Below, in pieces: positions 1 through 10,826 of a stretch of 33,315 nt of DNA. The position numbers were made by a program, and so were the translations under genes. This DNA is from Marmoricola sp. (GTDB lineage: Bacteria > Actinomycetota > Actinomycetes > Propionibacteriales > Nocardioidaceae). The notes beneath the pieces are model-generated. The model was not told the origin of the DNA. It saw only the letters and a program-made list of their open reading frames with translations, and ran no database searches. The stretch spans positions 1-33,315 of the forward strand of contig JAOPXK010000045.1 of the NCBI GenBank assembly GCA_025965195.1, in the 5' to 3' direction. Each line of letters opens with the position of its first letter. Position 1 is the stretch's first letter.

Positions 1-2081
1 GCGGTGACCCCTACATCACGCACCCGCTCGCGGTCACCACGATCCTGGCCGACATCGGGATGACCGAGCCGACTCTCGTCGCGGCCCTGCTGCACGACAC
101 GGTCGAGGACACGCCGTACACCCTCGAGCAGCTGCGCACGGACTTCGGTGACGAGGTGGCGCTGCTGGTCGACGGCGTGACCAAGCTGGACAAGGTCAAG
201 TACGGCGACACCGCGCAGGCCGAGACGATCCGCAAGATGATTGTCGCGATGAGCCGTGACATCCGGGTGCTCGTCATCAAGCTTGCCGACCGGCTGCACA
301 ACATGCGGACGCTGCGCTACGTCAAGCAGGAGACGCAGGAGAAGAAGTCCCGGGAGACCCTGGAGATCTTCGCGCCGCTGGCCCACCGTCTCGGCATGAA
401 CACCCTCAAGTGGGAGCTCGAGGACCTGGCGTTCGCGACCCTGCATCCCAAGATGTACGACGAGATCGTCCGGCTCGTCGCCGATCGCGCGCCCTCGCGC
501 GACCAGTTCCTGCAGCAGGTGATCGACCAGGTCGACAACGACCTCAAGGCCGCGAAGATCAAGGCCCGCGTGACCGGCCGCCCGAAGCACTACTACTCGA
601 TCTACCAGAAGATGATCCACGGCGAGCGGGAGTTCTCCGACATCTACGACCTGGTCGGGATCCGGATCCTCGTCGACAACGACCAGGAGTGCTACGGCGC
701 TCTCGGTGTCCTGCACAACCGCTGGAACCCCATTCCGGGGCGGTTCAAGGACTACGTCGCAATGCCGAAGTTCAACATGTACCAGTCGCTGCACACCACG
801 GTGATCGGCCCCTCGGGCAAGGCCGTCGAGCTGCAGATCCGGACCTTCGCGATGCACCGGCGAGCGGAGTACGGCGTTGCCGCGCACTGGAAGTACAAGG
901 AGGACGGCAGCAAGGGTCCTGACGGAAGGACCACCGAGTCCTCCAAGCCGGAGGCGGCCGGGTCCAACGAGATGTTCTGGGTCCGTCAGCTCCTCGAGTG
1001 GCAGAACGAGGTCGAGGATCCGGGCGAGTTCCTCGAGTCCCTGCGGTTCGAGATCAACACCTCCGAGGTCTACGTCTTCACCCCGCGCGGTGACGTGATC
1101 GGCCTGCCCGGCGGATCGACCCCGATCGACTTCGCCTATGCGATCCACACCGAGGTCGGGCACCACACCATCGGCGCGCGCGTGAACGGCAGGCTGGTCC
1201 CGCTGGAGTCGTCACTCGAGCACGGCGACGTGATCGAGGTCTTCACCTCGAAGGCTCCGAACGCCGGGCCGTCGAGGGACTGGCTGACGTTCGTGAAGTC
1301 ACCTCGAGCTCGCTCGAAGATCAGGCACTGGTTCACCAAGGAACGCCGCGAAGAGGCGATCGAGCAGGGCAAGGACCAGATCGCGAAGCTGATGCGCAAG
1401 GAGGGCGTGCCCCTCAAGCGGGTGATGACGCACGACACACTCACCCAGGTCGCGCACGATCTCCACCTCGGGGATGTCTCGGCGCTCTATGCGTCTGTCG
1501 GCGAAGGCAACCTGGGCGCGCAGACCGTCGTACGCAAGGTGATCGAGGGGTACGGCGGCAAGGACGGAGCTGCCGAGGACCTTGCCGAGGCCGTCACGAT
1601 CACCCGGCCGCGGCGCGCGAAGGTTGCACCGGGCGACAGCGGGATCATCGTCAAGGGCATCACCGATGTCCTGGTCAAGCTCGCCCGCTGTTGCACTCCG
1701 GTGCCGGGCGACGACGTGATCGGCTTCGTGACAAGGGGATCGGGCATCTCGGTGCACCGCAAGGACTGCACCAACGCGGCGGAGTTGCTCAGCCAGCCCG
1801 AGCGGCTCGTCGACGTCGAATGGGCGCCGACGGCGCAGTCGACCTTCCTCGTGCAGATCCAGGTGGAGGCGCTCGATCGGGCGCGGCTGTTGTCCGACAT
1901 CACGATGGTGCTCTCCGACCAGCACGTGAACATCCTGTCCGCGCAGCTGAGCACCGGCCGGGACCGCGTGGCGAAGAGCAAGTTCACCTTCGAGATGGGC
2001 GACCCCAAGCACCTGGGCGCCGTACTCAAGGCGGTCCGCAACGTCGACGGTGTCTTCGACGCCTACCGCGTCACCCATTAA
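1..2081 (+). CDS. rel: Bifunctional (p)ppGpp synthetase/hydrolase (RelA/SpoT family), 5' partial
   Basis: Makes and degrades the alarmone (p)ppGpp in the stringent response. The frame is open from base 3 and the true start lies before the window; 692 residues are visible. Visible order: HD hydrolase domain (THP at visible residues 6-8, HDTVED from 31, ADRLHNMRT from about 95), synthetase domain (RFKD at 247-250, then YQSLHTT), TGS domain (about 340-400, VYVFTPRGD), a Cys-rich conserved segment ([10 protein letters not shown]) and a C-terminal ACT domain. RFKD fits the RxKD class seen in bifunctional enzymes, and the HD metal-binding residues are kept, so both activities are expected. By comparison with the streptococcal Rel enzyme about 45 residues of the hydrolase domain side, plus any N-terminal extension, are missing. 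It converges on the DUF349 gene, with the repeat array at 2084-2293 between them. Confidence 0.97.
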   Translation, partial: GDPYITHPLAVTTILADIGMTEPTLVAALLHDTVEDTPYTLEQLRTDFGDEVALLVDGVTKLDKVKYGDTAQAETIRKMIVAMSRDIRVLVIKLADRLHNMRTLRYVKQETQEKKSRETLEIFAPLAHRLGMNTLKWELEDLAFATLHPKMYDEIVRLVADRAPSRDQFLQQVIDQVDNDLKAAKIKARVTGRPKHYYSIYQKMIHGEREFSDIYDLVGIRILVDNDQECYGALGVLHNRWNPIPGRFKDYVAMPKFNMYQSLHTTVIGPSGKAVELQIRTFAMHRRAEYGVAAHWKYKEDGSKGPDGRTTESSKPEAAGSNEMFWVRQLLEWQNEVEDPGEFLESLRFEINTSEVYVFTPRGDVIGLPGGSTPIDFAYAIHTEVGHHTIGARVNGRLVPLESSLEHGDVIEVFTSKAPNAGPSRDWLTFVKSPRARSKIRHWFTKERREEAIEQGKDQIAKLMRKEGVPLKRVMTHDTLTQVAHDLHLGDVSALYASVGEGNLGAQTVVRKVIEGYGGKDGAAEDLAEAVTITRPRRAKVAPGDSGIIVKGITDVLVKLARCCTPVPGDDVIGFVTRGSGISVHRKDCTNAAELLSQPERLVDVEWAPTAQSTFLVQIQVEALDRARLLSDITMVLSDQHVNILSAQLSTGRDRVAKSKFTFEMGDPKHLGAVLKAVRNVDGVFDAYRVTH

Positions 2082-2083
2082 TC

Positions 2084-2293
2084 GCTGACCCGGCGCGCCG
2101 GTGCAGTTTTCAACGCTGACCCGGCGCGCGCGTGCATCTTCGGAGCACTGACCCGGCTCATCCAAACACCTCGCGTGTTCGCAGCAGCCGGGTCAGCATC
2201 AATAAGGCGCGCGTAGGAGCCGGGTCAGCGTCCACAAGGCGCACACGCGAGCCGGGTCAGCGTCAAAAAGGTGCACCTAAGAGCCGGGTCAGC
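2084..2293. repeat. Array of seven 11-bp cores, 3 forward and 4 inverted, 31-32 bp period
   Basis: The core GCTGACCCGGC occurs at 2084-2094, 2115-2125 and 2147-2157 (first base differs). Its complement GCCGGGTCAGC occurs at 2187-2197, 2219-2229, 2251-2261 and 2283-2293. Steps are 31 and 32 on the left and exactly 32, 32 and 32 on the right. The roughly 21-bp spacers are also related: reverse-complemented right spacers and the left spacers share a GCGCGCGTGCA..CTTTTTGAC-like pattern. The two halves are therefore inverted copies of one unit and could fold into one long imperfect hairpin. The array fills the whole gap between two convergent stop codons. It may be a bidirectional terminator or a protein-binding array; its role is not known. 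Confidence 0.9.
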
Positions 2294-2302
2294 GGAAAAA
2301 AC

Positions 2303-3751
2303 TCAGCCGCCGAACTCCGATGCGGCCTTCTGGGCCATCTCGAGGAAGGCACGGCGTGACTCGAGGTTCTCCTCGAGCTCCTTGATCTTCTTCTCGTTGC
2401 CGGCCGTGCGGGCCTTCTCGAGGTCGGCCTCGACACCGGTGATCGCCTTCTCGAGCTTGCTGACCATGTCATCGGCGCGGGCGGACTTCTCGGGGTCGGT
2501 ACGCCGCCACTGGTCGTCCTCCAGACCGCGGATGGACTGCTCCACCTTGCGGATCCGCGCCTCGAGGTCCTTCATCTGCTCGCGGGGCACCTTGCCGGCG
2601 GCGTCCCAGCGATCGGAGATCTCGCGGAACGCGCGCTTTGCCGCATCGAGGTTCGTGACGGGCAGCAGCGCCTCGGCCTCGACGAGCAGAGCCTTCTTCT
2701 TCTCGGCGTTCTCGGCGAACTCCTTGTCCATCTCGGCATTCGCGGCGTCACGCGCACCGAAGAAGGTGTCTTGGGCGCCGCGGAAGCGCCTCCACAGCTC
2801 GTCGTCGATGTCCTTGGGCGCCGGTCCGGCTGCCTTCCACTCCGCCATCAGGGACCGGTACTCGCCAGCGGTCGGGCCCCACTCCTTCGAGTCGGAGAGT
2901 GCCTCGGCCTTCTTGACCAGGGCTTCCTTGACGACCTTGGCGCCGTCGCGCTTCTCGCTCAGCTCGGCGAAGTGCGCCTTCCGGCGGCGGGTGTACGCCG
3001 TGCGCGCGCTCGAGAACCGGTGCCACAACTCGTCATCGGCAGCCTTGTCGAGACGGGGAAGGACCTTCCACTCCTCGAGGAGGTCGCGCAGCCGGTTCGC
3101 ACCGTTGCGCCAGTCCTTGCCCTGACCGAGCTTCTCCGCTTCGCTGACGATCTCCGCCTTGCGTTCGCGGGAGCCCTCGATGCGCTTGGCCCGCTCCTCG
3201 CGACGCTTCTCGCGCTGCAGGCCGATCAACGGCCGGAGGGCGTCGAGACGGGCAGCGAGTGACTTGATGTCGCCGACCGCGTGGGCTTCGGCAACCTGCG
3301 CGGCAACGGTCTTGATCGACTCGGTCGCCTCGTCAGGGGACAGCGCGCCGGCGCGGACCCGCTGCTCAAGGACCTGCACCTCGAACGCGAGGGCGTCGTA
3401 GCGCCGGGTGAAGAACGCGAGCGCTTCGGCAGGGCTGCCATCGGGATACTGCCCGACGGATCGTTCCTCGTCGCCGACCTTCACATAGACGGTGCCGTCA
3501 TCCGCGACGCGTCCCCACTCGCTGGACGTCGCGCCCGTCGGCTGGGCCGGCGGATTCCGCGGCGGCGCTGGCATCGGCGCCGGTGGCGCTGGAGCAGGGG
3601 GTGCCGGAGCAGGGGGTGCCGGACGCGCTGGCGCCGGTGGTGCCGGAGTCGGTGGTGCAGGCGTGGGCCGCGCCGGAGTCGGCGGGGTCGGTGTTGGAGC
3701 CGGCGTCGTCTCGATGGCCGGCTCGTCTTCGTGGTTGCCTTGCGCAGTCAC
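2303..3751 (-). CDS. DUF349 domain-containing protein with Pro/Ala-rich N-terminal linker
   Basis: About 482 residues. After a short acidic N-terminus there is a long low-complexity segment of Pro, Ala and Thr (about residues 15-70), then a predominantly helical region with about three DUF349-type repeats. Each carries a W...P...ELWxRF pattern (DELWHRF, DELWRRF and a more diverged third). The last 80 residues are charged and probably coiled coil. The family function is not firmly established. I chose the GTG at 3751 because it follows a purine-rich GGGGATAGG stretch and starts the acidic segment; an upstream in-frame ATG at 3874 would add 41 unconserved-looking residues and leave almost no space for the divergent promoter. 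The stop lies 9 bases from the last core of the repeat array. Confidence 0.85.
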   Translation of the reverse strand: MTAQGNHEDEPAIETTPAPTPTPPTPARPTPAPPTPAPPAPARPAPPAPAPPAPAPPAPMPAPPRNPPAQPTGATSSEWGRVADDGTVYVKVGDEERSVGQYPDGSPAEALAFFTRRYDALAFEVQVLEQRVRAGALSPDEATESIKTVAAQVAEAHAVGDIKSLAARLDALRPLIGLQREKRREERAKRIEGSRERKAEIVSEAEKLGQGKDWRNGANRLRDLLEEWKVLPRLDKAADDELWHRFSSARTAYTRRRKAHFAELSEKRDGAKVVKEALVKKAEALSDSKEWGPTAGEYRSLMAEWKAAGPAPKDIDDELWRRFRGAQDTFFGARDAANAEMDKEFAENAEKKKALLVEAEALLPVTNLDAAKRAFREISDRWDAAGKVPREQMKDLEARIRKVEQSIRGLEDDQWRRTDPEKSARADDMVSKLEKAITGVEADLEKARTAGNEKKIKELEENLESRRAFLEMAQKAASEFGG

Positions 3752-3853
3752 GTCGCCTATCCCCGCTTGGTGTTCGTCTTCCCTGGTGGAACCCGGCCGG
3801 TCTCTTCCGGCGTGCATCATCGTACGCATGCCGGGGCCACCGCCCGTGGACAG

Positions 3854-3859
3854 TAGGCT
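3854..3859 (+). promoter_or_regulatory. Candidate -10 box TAGGCT before the hydrolase-hisS-aspS operon
   Basis: TAGGCT fits the actinobacterial TANNNT -10 pattern and lies 38 bases before the GTG start at 3898, in the 146-bp divergent gap. No convincing -35 is visible, so this is only a candidate. Confidence 0.35.
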
Positions 3860-3897
3860 TGCCCTGCTCGCCATCCCCGGATTCAGGAGACGTAACG

Positions 3898-4647
3898 GTG
3901 CTGATCGCAGGCTTCCCGGCCGGACCGTGGGGCACCAACTGTTATGTGGTGGCGACAGGTGCCGGCGCCGAGTGCGTGATCATCGACCCCGGCAAGGACG
4001 CCACCGCAGGTGTGGAGCATGTCGTGCGCGAGCACAACCTCAAGCCCGTCTCGGTCTTGCTGACCCACGGCCACGTCGATCACATGTGGTGCGTCACCCC
4101 GGTCGCAGGTGCGTACGACGCGACGGCGTACATCCACCCGAAGGACCGGCACCTGCTGGCCGACCCGATGCAGGGGATGTCTGCGGAGACCACCTCGATG
4201 ATGCTCGGCGGGAAATACGAGTTCGTCGAGCCCGACCGGGTCGAGGAGCTGGCCGACAACCAGATCATCGAGCTGGCCGGCGTGCAGTTCACCGTCGACC
4301 ACACCCCCGGCCACACCGAAGGATCGGTCACGTTCCGGACGCCCTATGTGGACTCGACAAGCTCGACCACCGGCGGCGGCTCGACCGCCGAAGCTGTCGA
4401 GCAGCTGATGTTCTCCGGCGACCTGCTCTTCCAGGGCTCGATCGGACGTACCGACCTGCCGGGTGGTGACCACGCGAAGATGCTGACCAGCCTGCGTCAG
4501 AAGGTGTTGACGCTGCCGGACAACATCGTGGTCCTGCCGGGTCATGGCGAGCAGACCGACATCGGCCGCGAGCGGCGCACCAACCCGTTCCTGCTCGAAC
4601 TGATCGACGACCTTCCCGGAGCAGCTGCTCCCACCCGAGGACTCTGA
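3898..4647 (+). CDS. Metallo-beta-lactamase fold hydrolase (glyoxalase II-like)
   Basis: 249 residues. The metal-binding motif HGHVDH is at residues 57-62, with further ligands in [17 protein letters not shown] and LPGHGEQT, as in glyoxalase II-like hydrolases. The substrate cannot be read from sequence. The GTG start is favoured by AGGAGA at 3885-3890, 7 bases upstream, and by the start of homology at [17 protein letters not shown]. It is the first gene of a hydrolase-hisS-aspS run, and the same hydrolase-hisS pairing is known in mycobacteria. Residues 151-169 are encoded by a copy of the dispersed GACAAGCTCGACCACC repeat plus flank. They form a Ser/Thr/Gly-rich insert ([11 protein letters not shown]) between two conserved strands, probably an added surface loop. 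The TGA stop overlaps the hisS ATG by one base. Confidence 0.9.
   Translation: MLIAGFPAGPWGTNCYVVATGAGAECVIIDPGKDATAGVEHVVREHNLKPVSVLLTHGHVDHMWCVTPVAGAYDATAYIHPKDRHLLADPMQGMSAETTSMMLGGKYEFVEPDRVEELADNQIIELAGVQFTVDHTPGHTEGSVTFRTPYVDSTSSTTGGGSTAEAVEQLMFSGDLLFQGSIGRTDLPGGDHAKMLTSLRQKVLTLPDNIVVLPGHGEQTDIGRERRTNPFLLELIDDLPGAAAPTRGL
4351..4373 (+). repeat. Dispersed repeat copy inside the hydrolase gene
   Basis: Carries the core CTCGACAAGCTCGACCACC, matching copies at 30247 and 31965. Here it is translated as STSSTTG. Confidence 0.85.
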
Positions 4648-5929
4648 TGAACAACAAGATCTCGGCACCCAAGGGGGTGCCGGAGTACCTCCCGCCCGAG
4701 TCTGCGACCTTCCGGGCCGTGCATGACGCGTTGGCGCAGCCGGCCATCAACGCCGGCTACGGCTACATCGAGCTGCCGATCTTCGAGGACACGACCCTCT
4801 TCGTGCGTGGCGTCGGTGAGTCGACCGACGTGGTCAGCAAGGAGATGTACACCTTCACCGACCGGGGCAACCGGTCGCTGACGCTTCGCCCCGAAGGCAC
4901 CGCCGGAGTGATGCGCTCGGTGATCGAGCACGGCCTCGACCGCGGACAGCTCCCGGTGAAGCTCTGGTACTCCGGCCCGTTCTTCCGCGCCGAGCGACCG
5001 CAGTTCGGCCGCTACCGCCAGCTCCAGCAGTTCGGCGTCGAGGCGATCGGCTCCGACGACCCGGCGCTCGACGCCGAGGTGATCACGATCGCCGACGACG
5101 GTTACCGGTCGCTCGGGCTGACCGGCTTCCGGCTCGAGCTGACCAGCCTCGGTTGCGCGGAATGCCGCCCTGTCTATCGGGACCTTCTTGTCGCCTTTCT
5201 GGCCGGGCTCGACCTCGATGACGCGACGCGGGAGCGCGCGCAGCTCAACCCGCTCCGGGTGCTCGACGACAAGCGGCCCGAGGTCCAGGCGCAACTCGCG
5301 GACGCGCCGTTGATGCTCGACCACCTCTGCGAGTCCTGCGCCGAACACTTCGGCGACGTCCGTGCCCTGCTCGACGCGTCGTCGGTCAGCTATGTGATCA
5401 ACGCGCGGATGGTGCGCGGTCTCGACTACTACACGCGGACCACGTTCGAGTTCGTGCACGACGGCCTCGGCGCGCAGTCCGGCATCGGGGGCGGCGGACG
5501 GTACGACGGGCTGATGGCCGAGCTCGGTGGCCAGGAGCTCTCCGGCATCGGCTTCGGGCTCGGCATCGACCGCACCTTCCTCGCCTGCCAGGCCGAGGGG
5601 CTGACTCCCGGTCCGGCGCGCACGCTCGACGTCTACGTCGTACCGCTTGGCGAAGCCCGGTCCAGGGCCGCCACCCTGGCGACCGAACTGCGTCGCAGGG
5701 GCATCCGCACCGACATGGCGTACGGCGGCCGGGCCCTCAAGGGCGCCATGAAGGGTGCCGACAGGTCCGGTGCCCGATTCACGATGGTCATCGGGGAGCG
5801 CGACCTGGCCGACGGCGTCGTACAGCTCAAATCGATGGACACCGGCGAACAGACCGCGATACCCCTGAACGACGTGGCAACCCACATCCTCCGTGAACTC
5901 AACACTGAACTGAACAAGGAGCAACTCCC

Positions 5930-5933
<4 letters not shown>
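4647..5933 (+). CDS. hisS: Histidyl-tRNA synthetase
   Basis: 428 residues, normal for bacterial HisRS. Charges tRNA-His with histidine in the cytoplasm. Class II features are visible: LRPEGTAG at 80-87, the motif 2 region [19 protein letters not shown], the histidine-specific RGLDYYT at 257-263, the glycine-rich [12 protein letters not shown], and motif 3 [11 protein letters not shown], followed by an anticodon-binding domain. ATG overlaps the upstream TGA (TGATG) and CGAGG lies just before it, so it is probably translationally coupled to the hydrolase gene. It overlaps aspS by 4 bases. Confidence 0.97.
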
Positions 5934-7702
<1,769 letters not shown>

Positions 7703-7779
7703 GGGCCGGGACATCTGGGCGTGATCAGTCGTATTCAGATCGTTACCCGTAGGTGATCGTCGGCGCGGTCCGCGGCACA

Positions 7780-7785
7780 TAGAGT
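7780..7785 (+). promoter_or_regulatory. Candidate -10 box TAGAGT before the peptide importer operon
   Basis: The 170-bp gap between aspS and the first permease contains TAGAGT in the context CACATAGAGT, a good TANNNT box, 87 bases before the start codon. A matching -35 is not clear. No obvious terminator hairpin for aspS was seen in the same gap. Confidence 0.3.
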
Positions 7786-7872
7786 CGCTGACGACGGGCT
7801 GGGCGACGATCTTGCCGAGCACCGCCTGATGCATGACCAATCCTGTCCGACTGACACGTCGATGAGGTGCCG

Positions 7873-8889
7873 ATGACCCAGTCCGAGTCCCAGATCGAGC
7901 TCTTGGAGCCACCCCCGGTAGGCGTGGTGGTCGAGGACAAAGTTGCGGGCGTGGCGGGTCAGTCACCAACGAGGCTCGCGCTGGGGCGGTTCCGCAAGGA
8001 CAGGCTCTCGATGATCGCGTTCGTAGTGGTCGCGTTCTACGTGGTGGCTGCGATCCTGGCGCCGATCCTGGTGAAGTTCGATGTGATCCACCCGACGGCG
8101 CTGAACCCGACCCTGCTGAACGTCGACCTGGGCGGCGTCCCGAACGGCGCCTGGGGCGGCATGACCTGGCACCACCTGCTCGGCCTGGAGCCCCGCACGG
8201 GCACCGACCTGCTGTCGCGGCTGTGGTACGGCATGACCTTCTCGCTGACCATCGCGCTGACGGCAAGCGTGGTCGCGATCGTGATCGGCACCGTGCTCGG
8301 GATCATCTCCGGCTTCAGCGGCGGCATCGTCGACGCGGTGATCGGCCGAATGGTCGACGTCACACTGTCGTTCCCGCAGACGCTGATGCTGCTGGCCCTC
8401 TCCGCCACCGGCGTCGCGCTCTTCGCGAAGATCTTGCCCGGTAGCCAGTCCGATCCGCTGCCGAACGCCGTCTATGAGGTGCTTCTGCTCGGGCTCTTCG
8501 GTTGGCCGGGGATCGCCCGGTTGATCCGCGGCCAGGTGCTGTCGATCCGCGAGCGGGAGTTCGTCGACGCCGCGCGGCTGCTGGGCGCGTCCCGCAGCAG
8601 GCTGTACTTCAAGGAGATCCTGCCGAACTTGTGGGCACCAGTGCTGGTGCAGTTCACGCTGATCATGCCGGCCTACATCTCCGCGGAGGCCGCACTGGGC
8701 TACCTCGGCGTCGGCATCCACGTGCCGACCCCGACGATCGGCAACATCCTCAAGGACTCGGTCAACTACTCGCAGGCGGACTTCGGGTACTTCTTCTTCC
8801 CGGCCCTGCTGCTCGCGATCATCGTGGTCAGTTTCAACCTGCTCGGCGACGGAATCGGCGACGCGCTCGACCCCAAGGCCGACCGATGA
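7873..8889 (+). CDS. ABC peptide importer permease, DppC/OppC type
   Basis: 338 residues. A soluble N-terminus is followed by a transmembrane segment (about residues 38-60, MIAFVVVAFYVVAAILAPIL), a periplasm-side loop, and the BPD_transp_1 core with about five more membrane helices. The EAA-type loop that contacts the ATPases is visible as FVDAARLLGASRSRLYFKEILPN. Together with the DppB-type partner at 10827 it should form the membrane channel. ATG 7873 is chosen because GAGG lies 5 bases upstream; a GTG two codons earlier overlaps that site. It is first in the operon, ahead of the binding protein, whereas the classical order is binding protein, B, C, D, F. Confidence 0.93.
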   Translation: MTQSESQIELLEPPPVGVVVEDKVAGVAGQSPTRLALGRFRKDRLSMIAFVVVAFYVVAAILAPILVKFDVIHPTALNPTLLNVDLGGVPNGAWGGMTWHHLLGLEPRTGTDLLSRLWYGMTFSLTIALTASVVAIVIGTVLGIISGFSGGIVDAVIGRMVDVTLSFPQTLMLLALSATGVALFAKILPGSQSDPLPNAVYEVLLLGLFGWPGIARLIRGQVLSIREREFVDAARLLGASRSRLYFKEILPNLWAPVLVQFTLIMPAYISAEAALGYLGVGIHVPTPTIGNILKDSVNYSQADFGYFFFPALLLAIIVVSFNLLGDGIGDALDPKADR

Positions 8890-8978
8890 GTACCTCGTCG
8901 ACACCCCGAACGTCGGCGGCAGCGAGCCGCCGCATGGTGACGCCCACCCCGGTGCGACACAGGAACAAGGAGAAGTGA
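8886..8978 (+). CDS. Possible 30-residue mini-ORF linking permease and binding protein genes
   Basis: ATG at 8886 overlaps the permease stop (ATGA), and its TGA at 8976-8978 overlaps the ATG of the binding protein gene (TGATG). The frame runs without interruption for 30 codons and encodes a basic, Ser/Thr/Arg-rich peptide (MSTSSTPRTS at the start, HRNKEK at the end). No homologue is recognised. It may be a real small protein, a translational relay between two genes, or chance in high-GC DNA; the overlaps at both ends are what make it worth listing. Confidence 0.35.
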   Translation: MSTSSTPRTSAAASRRMVTPTPVRHRNKEK

Positions 8979-10714
8979 TGGCCAACTATCGGAAGAAGGC
9001 GCTCGCAGTTGCGGTTGCGGCGTCTATGTCGGTTGCGCTAGCTGCCTGTGGCAGCGGCAGCAGCAACAGCCCGAGCGCCAGCGGGAAGGGTGGCGGGACG
9101 CTGACGTACTACGTCAGGTCGACCTACGACCACAACGACCCGCAGCGGACCTACCTGGGCGTCGAGCTGGCTAACTGGAACCGGATGGTTTACCGCAGCC
9201 TGGTCTCGTTCCCGATGTCCAGCGATCCTGCGGTTGCTGCCAAGCCGGTTCCCGACCTGGCTACCGACACCGGAACGTCCTCGGACAACGCCAAGACCTG
9301 GAAGTTCACGGTCAAGGACGGCGTCAAGTGGCAGGACGGCAAGCCGATCACCTGTGAGGACTTCAAGTACGGCGCATCGCGGGTCTTCGCGACCGACGTG
9401 ATCACCGGTGGCCCGAACTACATCCTGACCTACCTCGACGTCCCGCTCGACCCGAAGACCGGTCTCCCGGCGTACAAGGGCCCTTACACCACGGCCAACA
9501 ACGATGTTGCCGCCTTCAACAAGGCGATCACGTGTGACGGCAACACGATCACCTACCACTTCAAGAAGCCGTGGCCGGACTTCCCGCTCGCGGTCGCTTC
9601 GCTGCACATGATGGACCCGTACCGCAAGGACAAGGACCAGGGCGACAAGTCGAACTACCAGATCTTCTCCAACGGTCCCTACGAGCTGCAGGGCGCCTGG
9701 GACAAGGAGAAGGGCGGCACGTTCGTCCGTAACCCCAACTACGATCCGGCGACTGACTCGACCGACATTCGCAAGGCACTGCCGAGCAAGATCATCTTCG
9801 ACATCGGCAAGACCAGCGAACAGATCACCGATCAGCTCATTGCCGACCGTGGCGCCGACCAGGGTGCGGTCACCCAGCAGTCGATCCCGTCGTCGAAGTT
9901 CAGCCAGATCACCGGCGCGGTTGCGGACCGCTCGGTGAGCGTGGAGTCACCCTTCGTTGACTACCTGGTGCCCAACATGAAGCGACTGACCAACCCGGTG
10001 GTGCGCCAGGCGATTGCGGTCGCCACGGACGACACCGGCTGGGTTGCTGCTGGCGGTGGGCCGAAGAGCTACAAGCCGGCAACCGACATCGTGAACCCGG
10101 CGGTCTCGGGCTACCAGTCCGACCTGTTCCCGGGCGGTGGCGGTGACCCGGCCAAGGCCAAGGCGCTGCTGACGTCGGCGGGTGTGAAGATGCCCTACCC
10201 GATCACCTACAGCTACCCGAGCACGCCGACGGCGGACACGCAGGCCCGCGCACTGCAGGCAGGCTGGGAGAAGGCCGGATTCAAGGTCACCCTCGACGGT
10301 GTCGCCGACTCGGACACCTACTACACCAACATCCAGGAGCCGGATCAGACCGCCGACCTCGACTGGGCCGGCTGGGGTGCTGACTGGCCGTCCGCGATCA
10401 CGGTGACCGCACCGCTCTTCGACAGCCGCCCGAACCTGACCGCCAACTCCAACGGTCAGGACTACGGCGCCTACAAGAGCGACGCGTTCAACGCGTTGGT
10501 TGACCAGGCGCAGGCCTCGGCCAGCATCGCGGATCAGACCAAGTACCTGCAGCAGGCGGATCAGGTCCTCGCCAAGGATGTCGCGTACATCCCGCTGGAC
10601 ATCCCGATCTTCTTCATGTTGCACGGTTCGAAGGTGATGAACTACACGACGGATCCGGCGTCGAGCAGTTACCCGGAGCTGGGTGCGATCGATGTGTCCA
10701 GCAGTGTGAAGTGA
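8978..10714 (+). CDS. Peptide-binding lipoprotein of the ABC importer (SBP family 5)
   Basis: 578 residues. Lipoprotein signal: basic start (NYRKK), hydrophobic core, lipobox LAAC with the lipidated cysteine at residue 24, then a Gly/Ser linker. It should be anchored outside the membrane and deliver ligand to the two permeases. The rest has the SBP_bac_5 layout: NRMVYRSLVSF near the start, KTWKFTVKDGVKWQDGKPITCEDF, and a C-terminal DLDWAGWGADWPS region. Substrate is probably a peptide but cannot be read from sequence. ATG 8978 is favoured over GTG 8975 because AAGGAG at 8967-8972 is 5 bases away. A strong hairpin follows the gene. Confidence 0.93.
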   Translation: MANYRKKALAVAVAASMSVALAACGSGSSNSPSASGKGGGTLTYYVRSTYDHNDPQRTYLGVELANWNRMVYRSLVSFPMSSDPAVAAKPVPDLATDTGTSSDNAKTWKFTVKDGVKWQDGKPITCEDFKYGASRVFATDVITGGPNYILTYLDVPLDPKTGLPAYKGPYTTANNDVAAFNKAITCDGNTITYHFKKPWPDFPLAVASLHMMDPYRKDKDQGDKSNYQIFSNGPYELQGAWDKEKGGTFVRNPNYDPATDSTDIRKALPSKIIFDIGKTSEQITDQLIADRGADQGAVTQQSIPSSKFSQITGAVADRSVSVESPFVDYLVPNMKRLTNPVVRQAIAVATDDTGWVAAGGGPKSYKPATDIVNPAVSGYQSDLFPGGGGDPAKAKALLTSAGVKMPYPITYSYPSTPTADTQARALQAGWEKAGFKVTLDGVADSDTYYTNIQEPDQTADLDWAGWGADWPSAITVTAPLFDSRPNLTANSNGQDYGAYKSDAFNALVDQAQASASIADQTKYLQQADQVLAKDVAYIPLDIPIFFMLHGSKVMNYTTDPASSSYPELGAIDVSSSVK

Positions 10715-10739
10715 GCTCGAACTGACCGATCCAGGTGTT

Positions 10740-10773
10740 GCCGGGGTGGGGGAGTAGCCTCCTCCACCCCGGC
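10740..10773 (+). terminator. Strong hairpin between the binding protein and second permease genes
   Basis: GCCGGGGTGGGGGAG (10740-10754), a 4-base loop TAGC, then CTCCTCCACCCCGGC (10759-10773). The stem has 15 pairs, one of them G:U. No T-run follows. Lying 26 bases after the stop of an abundant-type lipoprotein gene, it may partly terminate transcription or protect the 3' end of the upstream mRNA, so the binding protein is made in excess over the membrane parts. Confidence 0.7.
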
Positions 10774-10826
10774 TGCCTGTTCAGCCCGTGCGGCCGGCCT
10801 CGATGCCGGCTGGTGAAAGGTTCCGA

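Noticed and set aside
2084-2293. CRISPR-like array after rel
   Set aside because: The repeat is only 11 bp, the spacers are 21 bp and clearly related to each other, the array inverts halfway, and there are no cas genes.
2294-2302. A-run (T-run on the minus strand) after the DUF349 stop as an intrinsic terminator tail
   Set aside because: On the minus strand the T-run comes before, not after, the first array core, so it does not follow a hairpin.
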